From the NCBI GenBank assembly GCA_030645365.1, contig JAUSMB010000041.1, forward strand, positions 16,085 through 80,084: 64,000 nt of DNA. The letters run 5' to 3'. A model generated the notes under the pieces. The model was not told where the DNA came from, searched no databases, and saw nothing but the letters and a program-made list of their open reading frames with translations. This document shows positions 37,566 through 47,042 of this stretch, one piece after another. The position numbers and the translations under genes are program-made. Source of the DNA: Rugosibacter sp. (GTDB lineage Bacteria; Pseudomonadota; Gammaproteobacteria; Burkholderiales; Rhodocyclaceae). How positions within the stretch are numbered: the stretch's first letter is position 1; each line of letters opens with the position of its first letter.

Positions 37566-38267
37566 ATGCTCACCCTGCGTAAATCAGAAGACCGTGGCTA
37601 TGCGGATCACGGCTGGCTCAAGAGTTATCACTCATTTTCATTCGCCGATTATCACAACCCGGCCTTTATGGGATGGGGCAACCTGCGCGTGATTAACGAA
37701 GACTTTATCGAGCCGGGCAAAGGTTTTGGCAAGCACGGCCATCGCGATATGGAGATCATCAGCTATGTGCTGGCAGGTGAGCTCGCGCATCAGGACAGCA
37801 TGGGCAATATCGAGGGCATTCCACCGGGCGACGTGCAGCGCATGAGCGCGGGCACGGGCGTGACGCACAGTGAATTCAACCATGCCAAAGATCAAACCAC
37901 GCATTTGCTGCAAATCTGGATTTTGCCCAATGTCATAGGGGTGACGCCTGGTTATGAGCAGAAAACCATTGCGGCGATAGATAAGCGCGGCTCATTGCGG
38001 CTGGTAGCATCCCCACAGGGTGAGCAAGATTCGGTCACGATTCACGCTGACGCCAAACTCTATCTGGGCCTTTTCGATGGCGACGAGCGTGCAGAACTGG
38101 CCCTTGATCCAACCCGCAAAGCCTATGTGCATCTGGCGCGCGGCACGCTGGATGTCAATGATCGGCGCATCAGTGCGGGAGATGCCATCATGATCGAATC
38201 CGAAAGCCGAATCATCCTGGCGAAGGGCAGTGATGCTGAGGTACTTGTGTTTGATCTGGCTGCCTGA
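37566..38267 (+). CDS. Pirin family protein (YhhW-like)
   Basis: A 233-residue cupin protein. The N-terminal motif GWLKSYHSFSFADYHNP and the metal-site region GFGKHGHRDMEIISYVLAGE are typical, followed by the second cupin region near ARGTLDVNDRRI. YhhW relatives have quercetinase activity in vitro. AAGGAGG lies close upstream of ATG 37566. It stands alone, after the restriction gene and a repeat cluster. Confidence 0.92.
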   Translation: MLTLRKSEDRGYADHGWLKSYHSFSFADYHNPAFMGWGNLRVINEDFIEPGKGFGKHGHRDMEIISYVLAGELAHQDSMGNIEGIPPGDVQRMSAGTGVTHSEFNHAKDQTTHLLQIWILPNVIGVTPGYEQKTIAAIDKRGSLRLVASPQGEQDSVTIHADAKLYLGLFDGDERAELALDPTRKAYVHLARGTLDVNDRRISAGDAIMIESESRIILAKGSDAEVLVFDLAA

Positions 38268-38344
38268 ATGTTCGGCAGTGATCCGCTGTGCTCTGATCGC
38301 TGCGATTTTAAAGCAGACGATTTCTTGGCGCTGAATTAACGTGA

Positions 38345-39916
38345 TCAGGTGCGATGCCGTACCGCTGGCAAGCAGGCCAATATCGCCAGCAATAAAGCCA
38401 GCACATTTCCCCAGCGGGCATAGGGTGTCAGGCCGCTATAGCCCTGTGCGGTAACTGTCAGTGCGGCAGTAGTGAAGGGTGGCAACATGGCGGCGACCAT
38501 GCCGTCGGGGGTGATCATCGCGGTCATGCCGGTGTTCGTTGCGCGCAACATGGTGCGGCCGGTCTCAATCGCACGCATCCGGGCGATTTGCAGATGCTGC
38601 GGCTGCGCCAGCGAATCGCCGAACCAGGCGGTGTTGGATAGATTGATGAGCAGGGTGGCTTGCGGTAAGGCGGAGAGAATCTCTTCGCCAAAGATGTCTT
38701 CATAACAAATATTCGGGGCGATTTTTTGGTCGCCCAATATCAGCGGTGCTTGCCGCGCTGTGCCTGCGGTAAAGCTCGACATGGGGATGTTTGCGAGCTC
38801 AAAAAACCAGGAAAATCCGGGAGGCGCGTATTCGCCAAAAGGCACTAAATGCTGCTTGGCATAGGCTCTTGGCTGTTCAGATGCGGATGTAGAAAAAGCC
38901 GACATCCCAAGGGGGTTCTCTGCAGGGCGTGCCAGCAACACGGCGCCATTGACATAACTGCCATCTTTTGTGGCAATGGGCGCACCGATCAGGGCTGCAC
39001 CATGGCGGGTGAATTCTCGCAGCACGCTGCGCGGTACTTCGTTAAAAAATAGCGGCAGGGCGGTTTCTGGCAATACAGTGAGATCGGCCGGATGCTGCTG
39101 AGCAAGTTGCGTATAGGTGTTGATCGAAAGTGCCAGGCGGTTTGGATCCCACTTCAAACTTTGTGGCACATTGCCTTGTAGTAACGCAACAGTGAGTGGT
39201 GCACCCACAGGTTGCGTCCAGTCCATGTGGCGCAATAAGGCACCGCTAGCCAAGAACAGGAAGATAGCGAACCCTGCCGACAGCGATTTGCCACGCTTTT
39301 CGACGAGCACTGCGCCGAGGCCGCCCATCAGTGCAACGATAAGGCCAATACCATAGACGCCGAGTACCGCGCCCCAGCCGGCCAACGGGCTGGGCGGGCT
39401 TTGGGCATAGCCGACAGCAAGCCAGGGAAAGCCGGTGAACAGCGTGCCGCGTAGCCACTCGCTGAGCGTCCATACGCCAGCAAAAAGGAGCGCGCAATGC
39501 CAGGGTGTGGCGCGTTTTTGCCAGCGTGCAAATAGTCCGCCAGCAAGGGTGGGGAAGAGCGCCAGCGTTAAGCAGAACAGCAGGGTAGCCATGGCGGCTA
39601 GCGGCGCTGCCATGCCACCAAATTCATTCAAGCTGACATATATCCACGACACGCCGGTGAGAAAATAGCCCAACCCCCAAGCCAAGCCAAGCAGTGCGGC
39701 TTGCCGTGGCGAAGCGGCGCGCTGCCACAGCATGAATAACCCCATTAATGAAAAAGTCGGCGCTGGCCAGACGGCGAAGGGCGCAAAGCCGATGGTGCAT
39801 AGCGCGCCTAGAAGAAGGGCGATAACCGGTCGGGGCGTGCTAGCTAAGCGCTTGAAAAAAAATGCGGAAACGCGTGCATTAGCAGGGGAAGTCTGCAACG
39901 CGTCGCGGCTTTTCAT
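38345..39916 (-). CDS. lnt: Apolipoprotein N-acyltransferase
   Basis: A 523-residue inner-membrane enzyme that adds the third acyl chain to lipoproteins. About six N-terminal membrane segments precede a nitrilase-like domain with Glu in VLPETALPLFF, Lys in AKQHLVPFGEYAP and the nucleophile Cys in NICYEDIFGEE. Its start overlaps the corC stop. A dispersed element gives VWPAPTFSL at about residues 48-56, in a membrane loop. Confidence 0.95.
   Translation of the reverse strand: MKSRDALQTSPANARVSAFFFKRLASTPRPVIALLLGALCTIGFAPFAVWPAPTFSLMGLFMLWQRAASPRQAALLGLAWGLGYFLTGVSWIYVSLNEFGGMAAPLAAMATLLFCLTLALFPTLAGGLFARWQKRATPWHCALLFAGVWTLSEWLRGTLFTGFPWLAVGYAQSPPSPLAGWGAVLGVYGIGLIVALMGGLGAVLVEKRGKSLSAGFAIFLFLASGALLRHMDWTQPVGAPLTVALLQGNVPQSLKWDPNRLALSINTYTQLAQQHPADLTVLPETALPLFFNEVPRSVLREFTRHGAALIGAPIATKDGSYVNGAVLLARPAENPLGMSAFSTSASEQPRAYAKQHLVPFGEYAPPGFSWFFELANIPMSSFTAGTARQAPLILGDQKIAPNICYEDIFGEEILSALPQATLLINLSNTAWFGDSLAQPQHLQIARMRAIETGRTMLRATNTGMTAMITPDGMVAAMLPPFTTAALTVTAQGYSGLTPYARWGNVLALLLAILACLPAVRHRT
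39751..39776 (+). repeat. Dispersed 13-bp-core element, copy 10 (inside lnt)
   Basis: Core AAAAGTCGGCGCT with tail GGCCAGACGGCG. It is antisense to lnt and read VWPAPTF, the same frame as in dnaX and gloB. Confidence 0.95.
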
Positions 39917-40758
39917 TCTTCGGTAACGGTGAGCGGCAGGCCTTTTTGTGGATCGACCAGCAGGGTGTGCACACGACGGCTATCGGCGCGCAGAATTTGA
40001 AAATGCAAGCCTTCAATGTCGATGACTTCATTGCGTTTGGGCAGACGTCCGAGATGGTGAATAACCAAACCGCCGACGGTATCGAAATGTTCATCAGAAT
40101 AATTTGTATCAAAAGCCGCGTTGAAATCCTCGATTTCGGTAAGGGCTTTCACCCTGTAGCTGCCGCTGTTGTCCAACACGATGGTGCCTTCGGTTTCATC
40201 GAAATCGTATTCGTCTTCAATATCGCCAACAATTTGCTCGAGCACATCTTCAATGGTCACAATACCCGCCACGCCACCATATTCATCGACCACGACCGCC
40301 ATGTGATTGCGCGAGGCGCGAAATTCGCGTAACAGCACATTCAGGCGTTTTGATTCAGGGATGAAAATTGCTGGCCGCAAGCTGCCACGCAGATCAAAGT
40401 CTTTATCAGAAAAGTGACGCAGCAGATCTTTGGCGAGCAAAATGCCGATGACATCGTCTTTGCCTTCGCTAATGACGGGAAAACGGGAATGCGCAGTTGT
40501 TACCACCAGTTCGATGATTTTTTCTGGCGGGTCATTGATTTCAACGAAATCCATTTGCGCGCGCGGCACCATGACGTCACGCACAGGCATATCGGCGACG
40601 GAAAGCGCACCTTCGATAATGGACAGTGCATCGGCATCCATTAAATGACGTTCAAACGCGTTATGCAGCAAATGCAGGAGTTGTTCGCGGTCTTCAGGTT
40701 CGCGCATCAAGAGCGAAGAAAGACGTTCAATCAAGCTGGGTCGACTGGAAGGGTCCAT
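39913..40758 (-). CDS. corC: CorC/HlyC family protein with paired CBS domains
   Basis: A 281-residue cytosolic protein. Two CBS domains cover about residues 65-185 (VRDVMVPRAQMDFVEI, then HMAVVVDEYGGVAGIVTIED), followed by the CorC_HlyC C-terminal domain (DTVGGLVIHHLGRLPKRNEV). It lacks the membrane DUF21 domain, as E. coli CorC/YbeX does. It sits in the conserved order phoH-ybeY-corC-lnt, linked to magnesium homeostasis and ribosome maturation in relatives. Confidence 0.94.
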   Translation of the reverse strand: MDPSSRPSLIERLSSLLMREPEDREQLLHLLHNAFERHLMDADALSIIEGALSVADMPVRDVMVPRAQMDFVEINDPPEKIIELVVTTAHSRFPVISEGKDDVIGILLAKDLLRHFSDKDFDLRGSLRPAIFIPESKRLNVLLREFRASRNHMAVVVDEYGGVAGIVTIEDVLEQIVGDIEDEYDFDETEGTIVLDNSGSYRVKALTEIEDFNAAFDTNYSDEHFDTVGGLVIHHLGRLPKRNEVIDIEGLHFQILRADSRRVHTLLVDPQKGLPLTVTEE

Positions 40759-40760
40759 AG

Positions 40761-41207
40761 TTAGCAGTAAGGATCGGGATAGCTCAAGAGTCTTAAAATC
40801 TCGCGCTCACGTGTTTCCATGAGGGCTGCATCCGCAGCACTGGTTTCGTGATCAAAACCTTGCAGATGCAGAATACCATGCACGATGAGATGTGCGAAGT
40901 GCGCTTCTGGTTGTTTGTTTTGTTCAGCGGCTTCACGCAGCACCACGGAAGAACAAATGACCAGATCACCGTGAAGCATGGGCTCATGCTCGTAAGGAAA
41001 CGACAACACATTGGTGGCGTAGTCTTTACCGCGCCACTGCTGATTGAGGTTTTGTCCTTCGTTAACATCAACAAAACGAATGGTGATTGCCGCTGGCAAG
41101 GTGCAGACCGCACGCACCCAGCGTCGCACTTGGGTGCGTGTAGGCGCGCCATTTTTGCCGCCGGGATATTGCACGGCCAGATGAAGTTCAGGGAGTCGCC
41201 GCGCCAT
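40761..41207 (-). CDS. ybeY: Endoribonuclease YbeY
   Basis: A 148-residue metal-dependent RNase that matures 16S rRNA. The zinc motif HLIVHGILHLQGFDHE carries the three histidines. The upstream strand NVLSFPYEHE is also typical. The start overlaps the phoH end by 20 bases. Confidence 0.95.
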   Translation of the reverse strand: MARRLPELHLAVQYPGGKNGAPTRTQVRRWVRAVCTLPAAITIRFVDVNEGQNLNQQWRGKDYATNVLSFPYEHEPMLHGDLVICSSVVLREAAEQNKQPEAHFAHLIVHGILHLQGFDHETSAADAALMETREREILRLLSYPDPYC

Positions 41208-42120
41208 GTTTTTTGTAGGCTTTAACGATGCGCATTACCACCGGTTGGCAAACAACGTCATCGGCTGAAAAATCAGTAAAGGCCAGGCCTGATACACCCG
41301 TCAAGACCTGGCGGGCTTCCACCAAGCCGGACTTTTCTCCGGCAGGAAGATTAATCTGGTTTATATCTCCAGTAATGACTGCTTTGGTGCCTGCGCCAAT
41401 TCGGGTAAGAAACATTTTCATTTCCTGCGGCGTTGTATTTTGAGCTTCATCCATCACAATGAATGTGTGATTGAGCGTGCGGCCTTGCAGGTATTTCAGC
41501 GGAGACACTTCGATTTGTTGCTTTTTGCAGAGTTTGGTTGTTTTCTCAAATCCGATGAGATCATGCAACACATCATAAAGCGGGCGTAAAGAAGGGTTGA
41601 TTTTTTGGGACAATTCCCAAGGCGATAGACAGCAAAATTTTTCTGCTGACGGACGAACCAGGATAATGCGTTTGACTTCATCACGAGCCAGCGTATCCAA
41701 GGCGGCTGAGATCGCCAGATACATTTTGCCTGTGTCTGCAGGCCCTATGCCAAAGGTAACGTCGTGGGTTTGAATGTTTTTGAGGTAAGCCGTCTGATTG
41801 GGTGTATGCCCACGGAGACTGTTGGACTGTTTAGGCTCAATTTCAGTCGGCTCAATTGCCTGGCCTGTGCTTTCCGGTGTGCGGTGATTCGTTTCGATCA
41901 GTTTCTGCTGAAGATCTTCTATGGACAGTGGCTGATGTGCCAGCGTGTAGTGGTTCTGTAGAAATTCAGCGGCCAGCGCCGATAGTTCTGCATTGCCACT
42001 GATACGCAATTGCCCCCCTCGACGAGCAATGGCGACATTGAAATGGGTCTCGATGTGGCGCAGATTCTCATCTAGCGGGCCACACAGGTTTTGCAGCAGC
42101 AGTTTGTCAGGCGGCTGCAA
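41188..42120 (-). CDS. ybeZ: PhoH/YbeZ-family ATPase with damaged nucleotide-binding motifs
   Basis: A 310-residue member of the PhoH group, normally an ATPase or RNA helicase that works with YbeY. The overall order is intact, but key motifs differ from the family norm. Walker A reads GPADTGKMY instead of GPxGTGKTY, losing the Thr that binds Mg2+. The usual RPAVEAGEKLGFLPGDL region reads RPSAEKFCCLSPWEL, and GDxTQIDLP reads GDINQINLP. Walker B (FIVMDEAQNT) and SGL remain. The frame is complete and neighbours are intact, so the protein may be made but weakened or altered in ATPase activity. Confidence 0.88.
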   Translation of the reverse strand: MQPPDKLLLQNLCGPLDENLRHIETHFNVAIARRGGQLRISGNAELSALAAEFLQNHYTLAHQPLSIEDLQQKLIETNHRTPESTGQAIEPTEIEPKQSNSLRGHTPNQTAYLKNIQTHDVTFGIGPADTGKMYLAISAALDTLARDEVKRIILVRPSAEKFCCLSPWELSQKINPSLRPLYDVLHDLIGFEKTTKLCKKQQIEVSPLKYLQGRTLNHTFIVMDEAQNTTPQEMKMFLTRIGAGTKAVITGDINQINLPAGEKSGLVEARQVLTGVSGLAFTDFSADDVVCQPVVMRIVKAYKKHGAATP

Positions 42121-42285
42121 GGTAATAGCAAGATGGCGCGATGGGGTATTCAGAACCTGTACTCTCGCATGATGAGACGCTTTAAGTTACTTTGAGCAAT
42201 ACAACTTTGCCCTTGGTCTGTCGCTAGGCCTGCTATTTTGCAAGTGCCGCACAATGTCGATTTTTATCAACACGTTTCATTTAAT

Positions 42286-42362
42286 TGGTGCGCCCGGAGA
42301 GATTCGAACTCCCTACCCCTTGGTTCGTAGCCAAGTACTCTATCCAGATGAGCTACGGGCGC
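42286..42362 (-). tRNA. tRNA-Arg (anticodon ACG)
   Basis: On the minus strand the acceptor stem GCGCCCG pairs with CGGGCGC, with anticodon loop CTACGAA, T-loop GTTCGAATC and an encoded CCA end. Length is 77. ACG is normally converted to ICG and reads CGN codons. Confidence 0.97.
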
Positions 42363-42534
42363 TAAAGAGGTGAAGATTATACGCAGGAAATTGAAAAATT
42401 TGGCGACTATTTAGGGGCAGTGGATGAAAAATGGAAAAGGGGGATGCCTACGATGTGCAGCACCACTGCTTTTGCCAATGTACCAATGCACCAATGCATC
42501 GCCAAGCCGGGGCGGCAGTGTATATTTCGCCCCG

Positions 42535-43521
42535 ATGCTTGCCTACATCATTCGCCGTCTTTTATATGCTGTACCGATTTTGCTCGGAGTGAATCTGATC
42601 ACTTTCGTGCTGTTTTTTGTCGTCAATTCGCCAGACGATATGGCGCGTATGCAGTTAGGGATCAAGCGCGTTACGCCTGAGGCGATTCAGAAGTGGAAAG
42701 CCGAGCGCGGCTACGATCAGCCGCTCATCTGGAATGCCACTGCGGTTGGCTCAGCGGGTATGGCGCATCTGACAGAAACGGTATTTTTCAATAAGTCGAT
42801 GCGTATGTTCGCGGGCGACTTTGGCCGTGCGGATGATGGCCGTGATATTGCCAGTGAAATCAAGCATCGGGCGTGGCCGAGCCTGGCGATTGCAGTGCCG
42901 ACCTTTATTCTGGGGCTGGGCGTGGCGATTGCTTTTGCCTTGCTGCTGGTATTTTTTCGCGCGACACGGCTGGATTTTTTCGGCGTCGTGCTGTGTGTTG
43001 CGATGATGTCTATTTCAGGCCTGTTCTACATTATTGGCGGCCAATGGCTGGTGGCCAAGGTGTGGCATTGGGTGCCTATTTCAGGTTATGCCACGGGGCT
43101 CACAGCGGCAAAATTTCTTGTTCTGCCGGTGTTTATCGGTGTCATTGCCGGGCTGGGTGCTTCTGCACGTTGGTATCGCACGATCTTTCTGGAAGAAATC
43201 ACCCGCGATTATGTGCGCACCGCCCGTGCCAAAGGCGCGTCTGAATCGGCGGTGTTGTTTCGCCATGTGCTGCGCAATGCGATGATTCCGATTCTGACAG
43301 GTGTCGTGGCGGTGATTCCCACGCTATTCATGGGCAGCCTGCTGACGGAATCATTCTTTGGCATTCCGGGTCTGGGCAGTTACACCATTGAAGCGATCAA
43401 CGCGCAGGATTTTGCTGTGGTGCGCGCAATGGTATTTATTGGTTCAGTCCTGTATATCCTGGGTTTGCTGGCCACGGATATTTCTTACACCCTGGCTGAT
43501 CCAAGGGTGAGCTTGAAGTGA
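42535..43521 (+). CDS. ABC transporter permease, YejB-like
   Basis: A 328-residue inner-membrane permease of the peptide/microcin C type. It opens MLAYIIRRLLYAVPILLGVN and carries the OppB-family cytoplasmic loop (RTARAKGASESAVLFRHVLR), with about six membrane segments. The long segment MARMQLGIKRVTPEAIQ is typical of YejB. I chose ATG 42535; an upstream frame with a 9-bp repeat (ACCAATGCA) is probably not translated. It begins the YejBEF-like operon. Confidence 0.9.
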   Translation: MLAYIIRRLLYAVPILLGVNLITFVLFFVVNSPDDMARMQLGIKRVTPEAIQKWKAERGYDQPLIWNATAVGSAGMAHLTETVFFNKSMRMFAGDFGRADDGRDIASEIKHRAWPSLAIAVPTFILGLGVAIAFALLLVFFRATRLDFFGVVLCVAMMSISGLFYIIGGQWLVAKVWHWVPISGYATGLTAAKFLVLPVFIGVIAGLGASARWYRTIFLEEITRDYVRTARAKGASESAVLFRHVLRNAMIPILTGVVAVIPTLFMGSLLTESFFGIPGLGSYTIEAINAQDFAVVRAMVFIGSVLYILGLLATDISYTLADPRVSLK

Positions 43522-43542
43522 GTTTTCAATGAGTTTTCAATA

Positions 43543-44991
43543 ATGTCACTGCCATTTCAAGTGGTTGTATTGTGGTCTGACGCCTTGTTTTTCGGCTTGA
43601 TCACGGCGGTTGTCATGCTCGGTATGTGTACCCGACGACAAGCGCCGCTGCGTCAATCCTGGGCGCGGGTGGCTAGCGATAAAGTCGCGATGGTTTCCGC
43701 GACCATACTGGCTGCGTTTTTATTCGTGGGGGTGCTGGATTCGCTGCACTACCGTGCTCAGCTGGATGCAGTTCCAGGCCAGGCTGTGGCGCAAAAAATA
43801 AACTATGCCGTCGAGGTGAATTCTTTACTGGATGTTCTGCTTGCCCCTTTGCGGTTGCATCCCGAGAAAACCTATTCAGCGCCGCTGGCAACGCATTTGT
43901 TTTCCAAAGAACCTTTGCCCGGCTCGATTGAGCGCGGCTTTCCGCGTTTGGCATGGGGTGGGGGGCATCTGGGGAAGGCACTGGAACATCGCACGATAGA
44001 TATCGTGCAGCGTAGTGCGCTGGGCGCGGCAGGGGGGCTGCTGCTCTGGTTGATGCTGGTGTCAGCGATGCGCCTTCGCTTTAATCGACACAATCATGTC
44101 ATTGACAGTGCTGAAAAAATTCCCAACGGGACGCAAAGCGCTGGCGCTGGTAATGCGGCGAGAAAAACTTCCCGGCGCGCGGCAAGCCATGCCGCGATGC
44201 TTACTTTGCTGGTGCTATTTCTGATCATGGGCATCACCATGGCGTTAGGCAGTGGCTATCACGTGTTGGGGACAGATAAAGTGGGGCAGGACGTGCTGTA
44301 TCTTTCGCTCAAAAGCATACGCACGGGGTTGTTGATTGGCACGCTCACCACGCTGGTGATGCTGCCTATGGCTGTGCTGCTGGGCATTTTGGCGGGCTAT
44401 CTGGGTGGCTGGGTGGATGATGTGATCCAGTATTTATACACCACGCTGAATTCCATCCCCGGTGTGTTGCTCATTGCTGCAGCGGTGCTGATGATGCAAG
44501 TGGTGATCGACACCCACCCGGATTGGTTTGCCACCTCGGCCGAGAGGGCCGATGCGCGGCTGCTGGCCTTATGCCTGATTCTCGGCATGACCAGCTGGAC
44601 AGGGCTGGCGCGTCTCCTGCGCGGGGAGACGCTCAAGTTGCGCGAGCTGGAATTTGTTCAGGCGGCGCGCGCTTTCGGGGTCAGTCATTTCGCCATCATG
44701 CAGCGCCATATTCTGCCGAATCTGATGCACATCGTTCTCATTGCTTTGGTGATGGATTTTTCCGGCCTGGTGCTGGCCGAAGCAGTGCTCTCGTATGTCG
44801 GGGTCGGGGTTGATCCGGCGACTATCTCTTTTGGCACGATGATCAATGCGGCGCGCATGGAACTGGCGCGCGACCCGATGGTGTGGTGGTCGCTGGCGGC
44901 AGCCTTTACCTTCATGTTTATCTTGGTGCTGGCCGCCAACTTGTTGACCGATGCCGTGCGTGATGCCTTCGACCCAAGGACTGCGGCATGA
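43543..44991 (+). CDS. ABC transporter permease, YejE-like, unusually long
   Basis: A 482-residue permease, longer than the usual ~300-350. The standard C-terminal half has GTDKVGQDVLYLSLKSIRTG and QAARAFGVSHFAIMQRHILP. The extra N-terminal part holds two more hydrophobic segments and a polar loop (about residues 185-215). The loop contains a diverged copy of the dispersed element (SAGAGNAARK). The gene follows yejB by 21 bases and overlaps the ATPase start by four. Confidence 0.87.
   Translation: MSLPFQVVVLWSDALFFGLITAVVMLGMCTRRQAPLRQSWARVASDKVAMVSATILAAFLFVGVLDSLHYRAQLDAVPGQAVAQKINYAVEVNSLLDVLLAPLRLHPEKTYSAPLATHLFSKEPLPGSIERGFPRLAWGGGHLGKALEHRTIDIVQRSALGAAGGLLLWLMLVSAMRLRFNRHNHVIDSAEKIPNGTQSAGAGNAARKTSRRAASHAAMLTLLVLFLIMGITMALGSGYHVLGTDKVGQDVLYLSLKSIRTGLLIGTLTTLVMLPMAVLLGILAGYLGGWVDDVIQYLYTTLNSIPGVLLIAAAVLMMQVVIDTHPDWFATSAERADARLLALCLILGMTSWTGLARLLRGETLKLRELEFVQAARAFGVSHFAIMQRHILPNLMHIVLIALVMDFSGLVLAEAVLSYVGVGVDPATISFGTMINAARMELARDPMVWWSLAAAFTFMFILVLAANLLTDAVRDAFDPRTAA
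44135..44160 (+). repeat. Diverged copy of the dispersed element (inside the YejE-like gene)
   Basis: The tail GGCGCTGGTAATGCGGCG is kept but the A-rich core is altered (20 of 25 positions agree with the consensus). It lies in an extra loop of the permease. Confidence 0.5.
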
Positions 44992-47042
44992 GTTTGCTTA
45001 ACGTGAGCAATCTGGTCATCGACATTGGCGCGGCGCGGCCAGTGGATGGTGTTTCATTTTCGATAGCGGCGGGCGAATGTTTTGCGCTGCTGGGTGAATC
45101 CGGCTGTGGAAAATCCATGACGGCACTGGCCTTGATGCGTCTTTTGCCTCCCGGCGCGAAGGTGAGCCAAGGGCAGATTGAGTTTGCCGGTACGCCATTG
45201 CTCACGCTGCCGGAAAACCGCATGCGTCAGGTGCGTGGCGGCGGTATCGGCATGATTTTCCAGGAACCGGCCACCAGCTTGAATCCGGTGATGCGCATTG
45301 GGCATCAGATTGGTGAAGCACTGGCCCTGCATGAGCAGCTGCAAGGCGTGGCGGCGCGCGCTCGTGCGGTTGAGTTACTCACGCAAGTGGGCATTCCTGA
45401 CCCCGTGCGGCGATTGGATGAGTTTCCTTTTCAGCTGTCTGGTGGCATGAAACAGCGGGTGATGATTGCCATGGCCTTGGCCGGGCGGCCGCGTTTGTTG
45501 ATTGCGGATGAACCGACCACAGCACTGGATGTCACGATTCAAGCGCAAGTGTTGGATGTGCTGGATGCCTTGCGCCGCAAGCAGGGCATGGCTGTTCTGT
45601 TGATTACCCATGATCTGGGCGTGGTGGCACGCATGGCGGATCGGGTGGGAGTCATGTACGCCGGTCAGTTGATCGAAGAAGCGCCGCGTGCGCAGTTTTT
45701 CGCTCATCCTGCGCACCCGTATTCAGTCCGGCTATTTGCTGCCTTGCCCGATCCGGCAAGGCGTGGCGGGCATTTGGCCACCATACCCGGCAATGTTCCG
45801 CCGGCGGATACGCGCTATACCGGATGTCGCTTTGTTGACCGGTGCCCCGAGGCGCTGACGCAATGCCGTGAGTCTGCTCCTGAGTGGCGCGCCGTGACTA
45901 GCGATCAGAAAATGCGCTGCTTTCTTGAGCGTTCAATGAGCGCAAAAAAAACCGACACAGAAAAAGTCGGCTCTGATGACGCAACTGCGCTACAAGGCGG
46001 TCAGGTAAAAAACGCCTTCCTCGCCGTAGAGGATGGTGATACGGCAGCAGAAGACAATGACGATGCGGTTGTACCACCTTTGCTCACCGTCAATGATCTG
46101 CACGTGCACTTCCCCATTCGGCGCGGCCTGTTGCAACGCACCGTGGGGCATGTGCGCGCTGTTGATGGCATCTCCTTGCAGCTCAGGGCTGGACGCACCT
46201 TGGCTCTGGTCGGTGAATCTGGCTGCGGCAAAACAACGGCAGGCAAAGCGATACTGCAGCTCATACCACCTACTGCCGGGCAGGTGTATTTGAACAGCCA
46301 GCCGCTGACGGGTTTGTCGGTCAGTGAGTTGCGTCCTTTGCGTGCGCAGATGCAGATGATTTTTCAAGACCCCTTTGCATCACTCAACCCCCGTATGCGG
46401 GTGGGCGATATTATTGCCGAAGGCATGCGTGCATTGGGTTTGCAAAAAGAATCACAAAAAGATACCACGCAACGTATTGCGGCACTGCTAGGGCGCGTGG
46501 GTCTGGGTGCGGAAATGGCGAGCCGCTATCCGCACGAGTTTTCTGGCGGCCAGCGGCAGCGGATTGCAATTGCTCGCGCGCTTGCGGTTAATCCCGCATT
46601 GCTGATCTGCGATGAACCCACCAGCGCACTGGATGTGTCGGTGCAGGCGCAGATATTGAATCTGCTGGCGCAGCTACAGCGCGAACAGCAGTTGGCTTTC
46701 TTGTTTATCACCCACAACATTGCAGTTGTGGATTATCTGGCGCATGAAGTTGCTGTGATGTATCTAGGCCGCATTGTCGAGCGCGGCACGACGGATGAAG
46801 TATTGCGCAATCCCCAGCACCCTTACACCCAGGCACTGTTAGCCGCCGTGTTGCCTGTGCATAGGCCTGTTGCTGCCGTAACCCGGCTCACCGGCGAGAT
46901 GCCATCGGCTGCCAAGCCGCCCCTCGGTTGCCACTTTCATCCGCGTTGCCCACATGCGGATGCGGCATGTCGCACAACCGATCCGGCGGAAGTCACAATC
47001 AGCGCGACGCATAGCGCGCGCTGTTTGAAACTAAAAAATTAA
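44988..47042 (+). CDS. ABC transporter ATP-binding protein with two fused ATPase domains (YejF-like)
   Basis: A 684-residue double ATPase. Domain 1 has [24 protein letters not shown] and [11 protein letters not shown]; domain 2 has [24 protein letters not shown] and [11 protein letters not shown]. Each ends in the peptide-transporter C-terminal motif with cysteines ([30 protein letters not shown]). The linker contains a degraded dispersed element ([11 protein letters not shown]). No periplasmic binding protein gene is in the window. Confidence 0.92.
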   Translation: MSLLNVSNLVIDIGAARPVDGVSFSIAAGECFALLGESGCGKSMTALALMRLLPPGAKVSQGQIEFAGTPLLTLPENRMRQVRGGGIGMIFQEPATSLNPVMRIGHQIGEALALHEQLQGVAARARAVELLTQVGIPDPVRRLDEFPFQLSGGMKQRVMIAMALAGRPRLLIADEPTTALDVTIQAQVLDVLDALRRKQGMAVLLITHDLGVVARMADRVGVMYAGQLIEEAPRAQFFAHPAHPYSVRLFAALPDPARRGGHLATIPGNVPPADTRYTGCRFVDRCPEALTQCRESAPEWRAVTSDQKMRCFLERSMSAKKTDTEKVGSDDATALQGGQVKNAFLAVEDGDTAAEDNDDAVVPPLLTVNDLHVHFPIRRGLLQRTVGHVRAVDGISLQLRAGRTLALVGESGCGKTTAGKAILQLIPPTAGQVYLNSQPLTGLSVSELRPLRAQMQMIFQDPFASLNPRMRVGDIIAEGMRALGLQKESQKDTTQRIAALLGRVGLGAEMASRYPHEFSGGQRQRIAIARALAVNPALLICDEPTSALDVSVQAQILNLLAQLQREQQLAFLFITHNIAVVDYLAHEVAVMYLGRIVERGTTDEVLRNPQHPYTQALLAAVLPVHRPVAAVTRLTGEMPSAAKPPLGCHFHPRCPHADAACRTTDPAEVTISATHSARCLKLKN
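45961..45986 (+). repeat. Degraded copy of the dispersed element (linker of the double ATPase)
   Basis: AAAAAGTCGGCTCTGATGAC differs from the consensus at the core's twelfth base and in the tail. It is read KVGSDDATA, in the same frame as copies 2 and 4. Confidence 0.45.
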
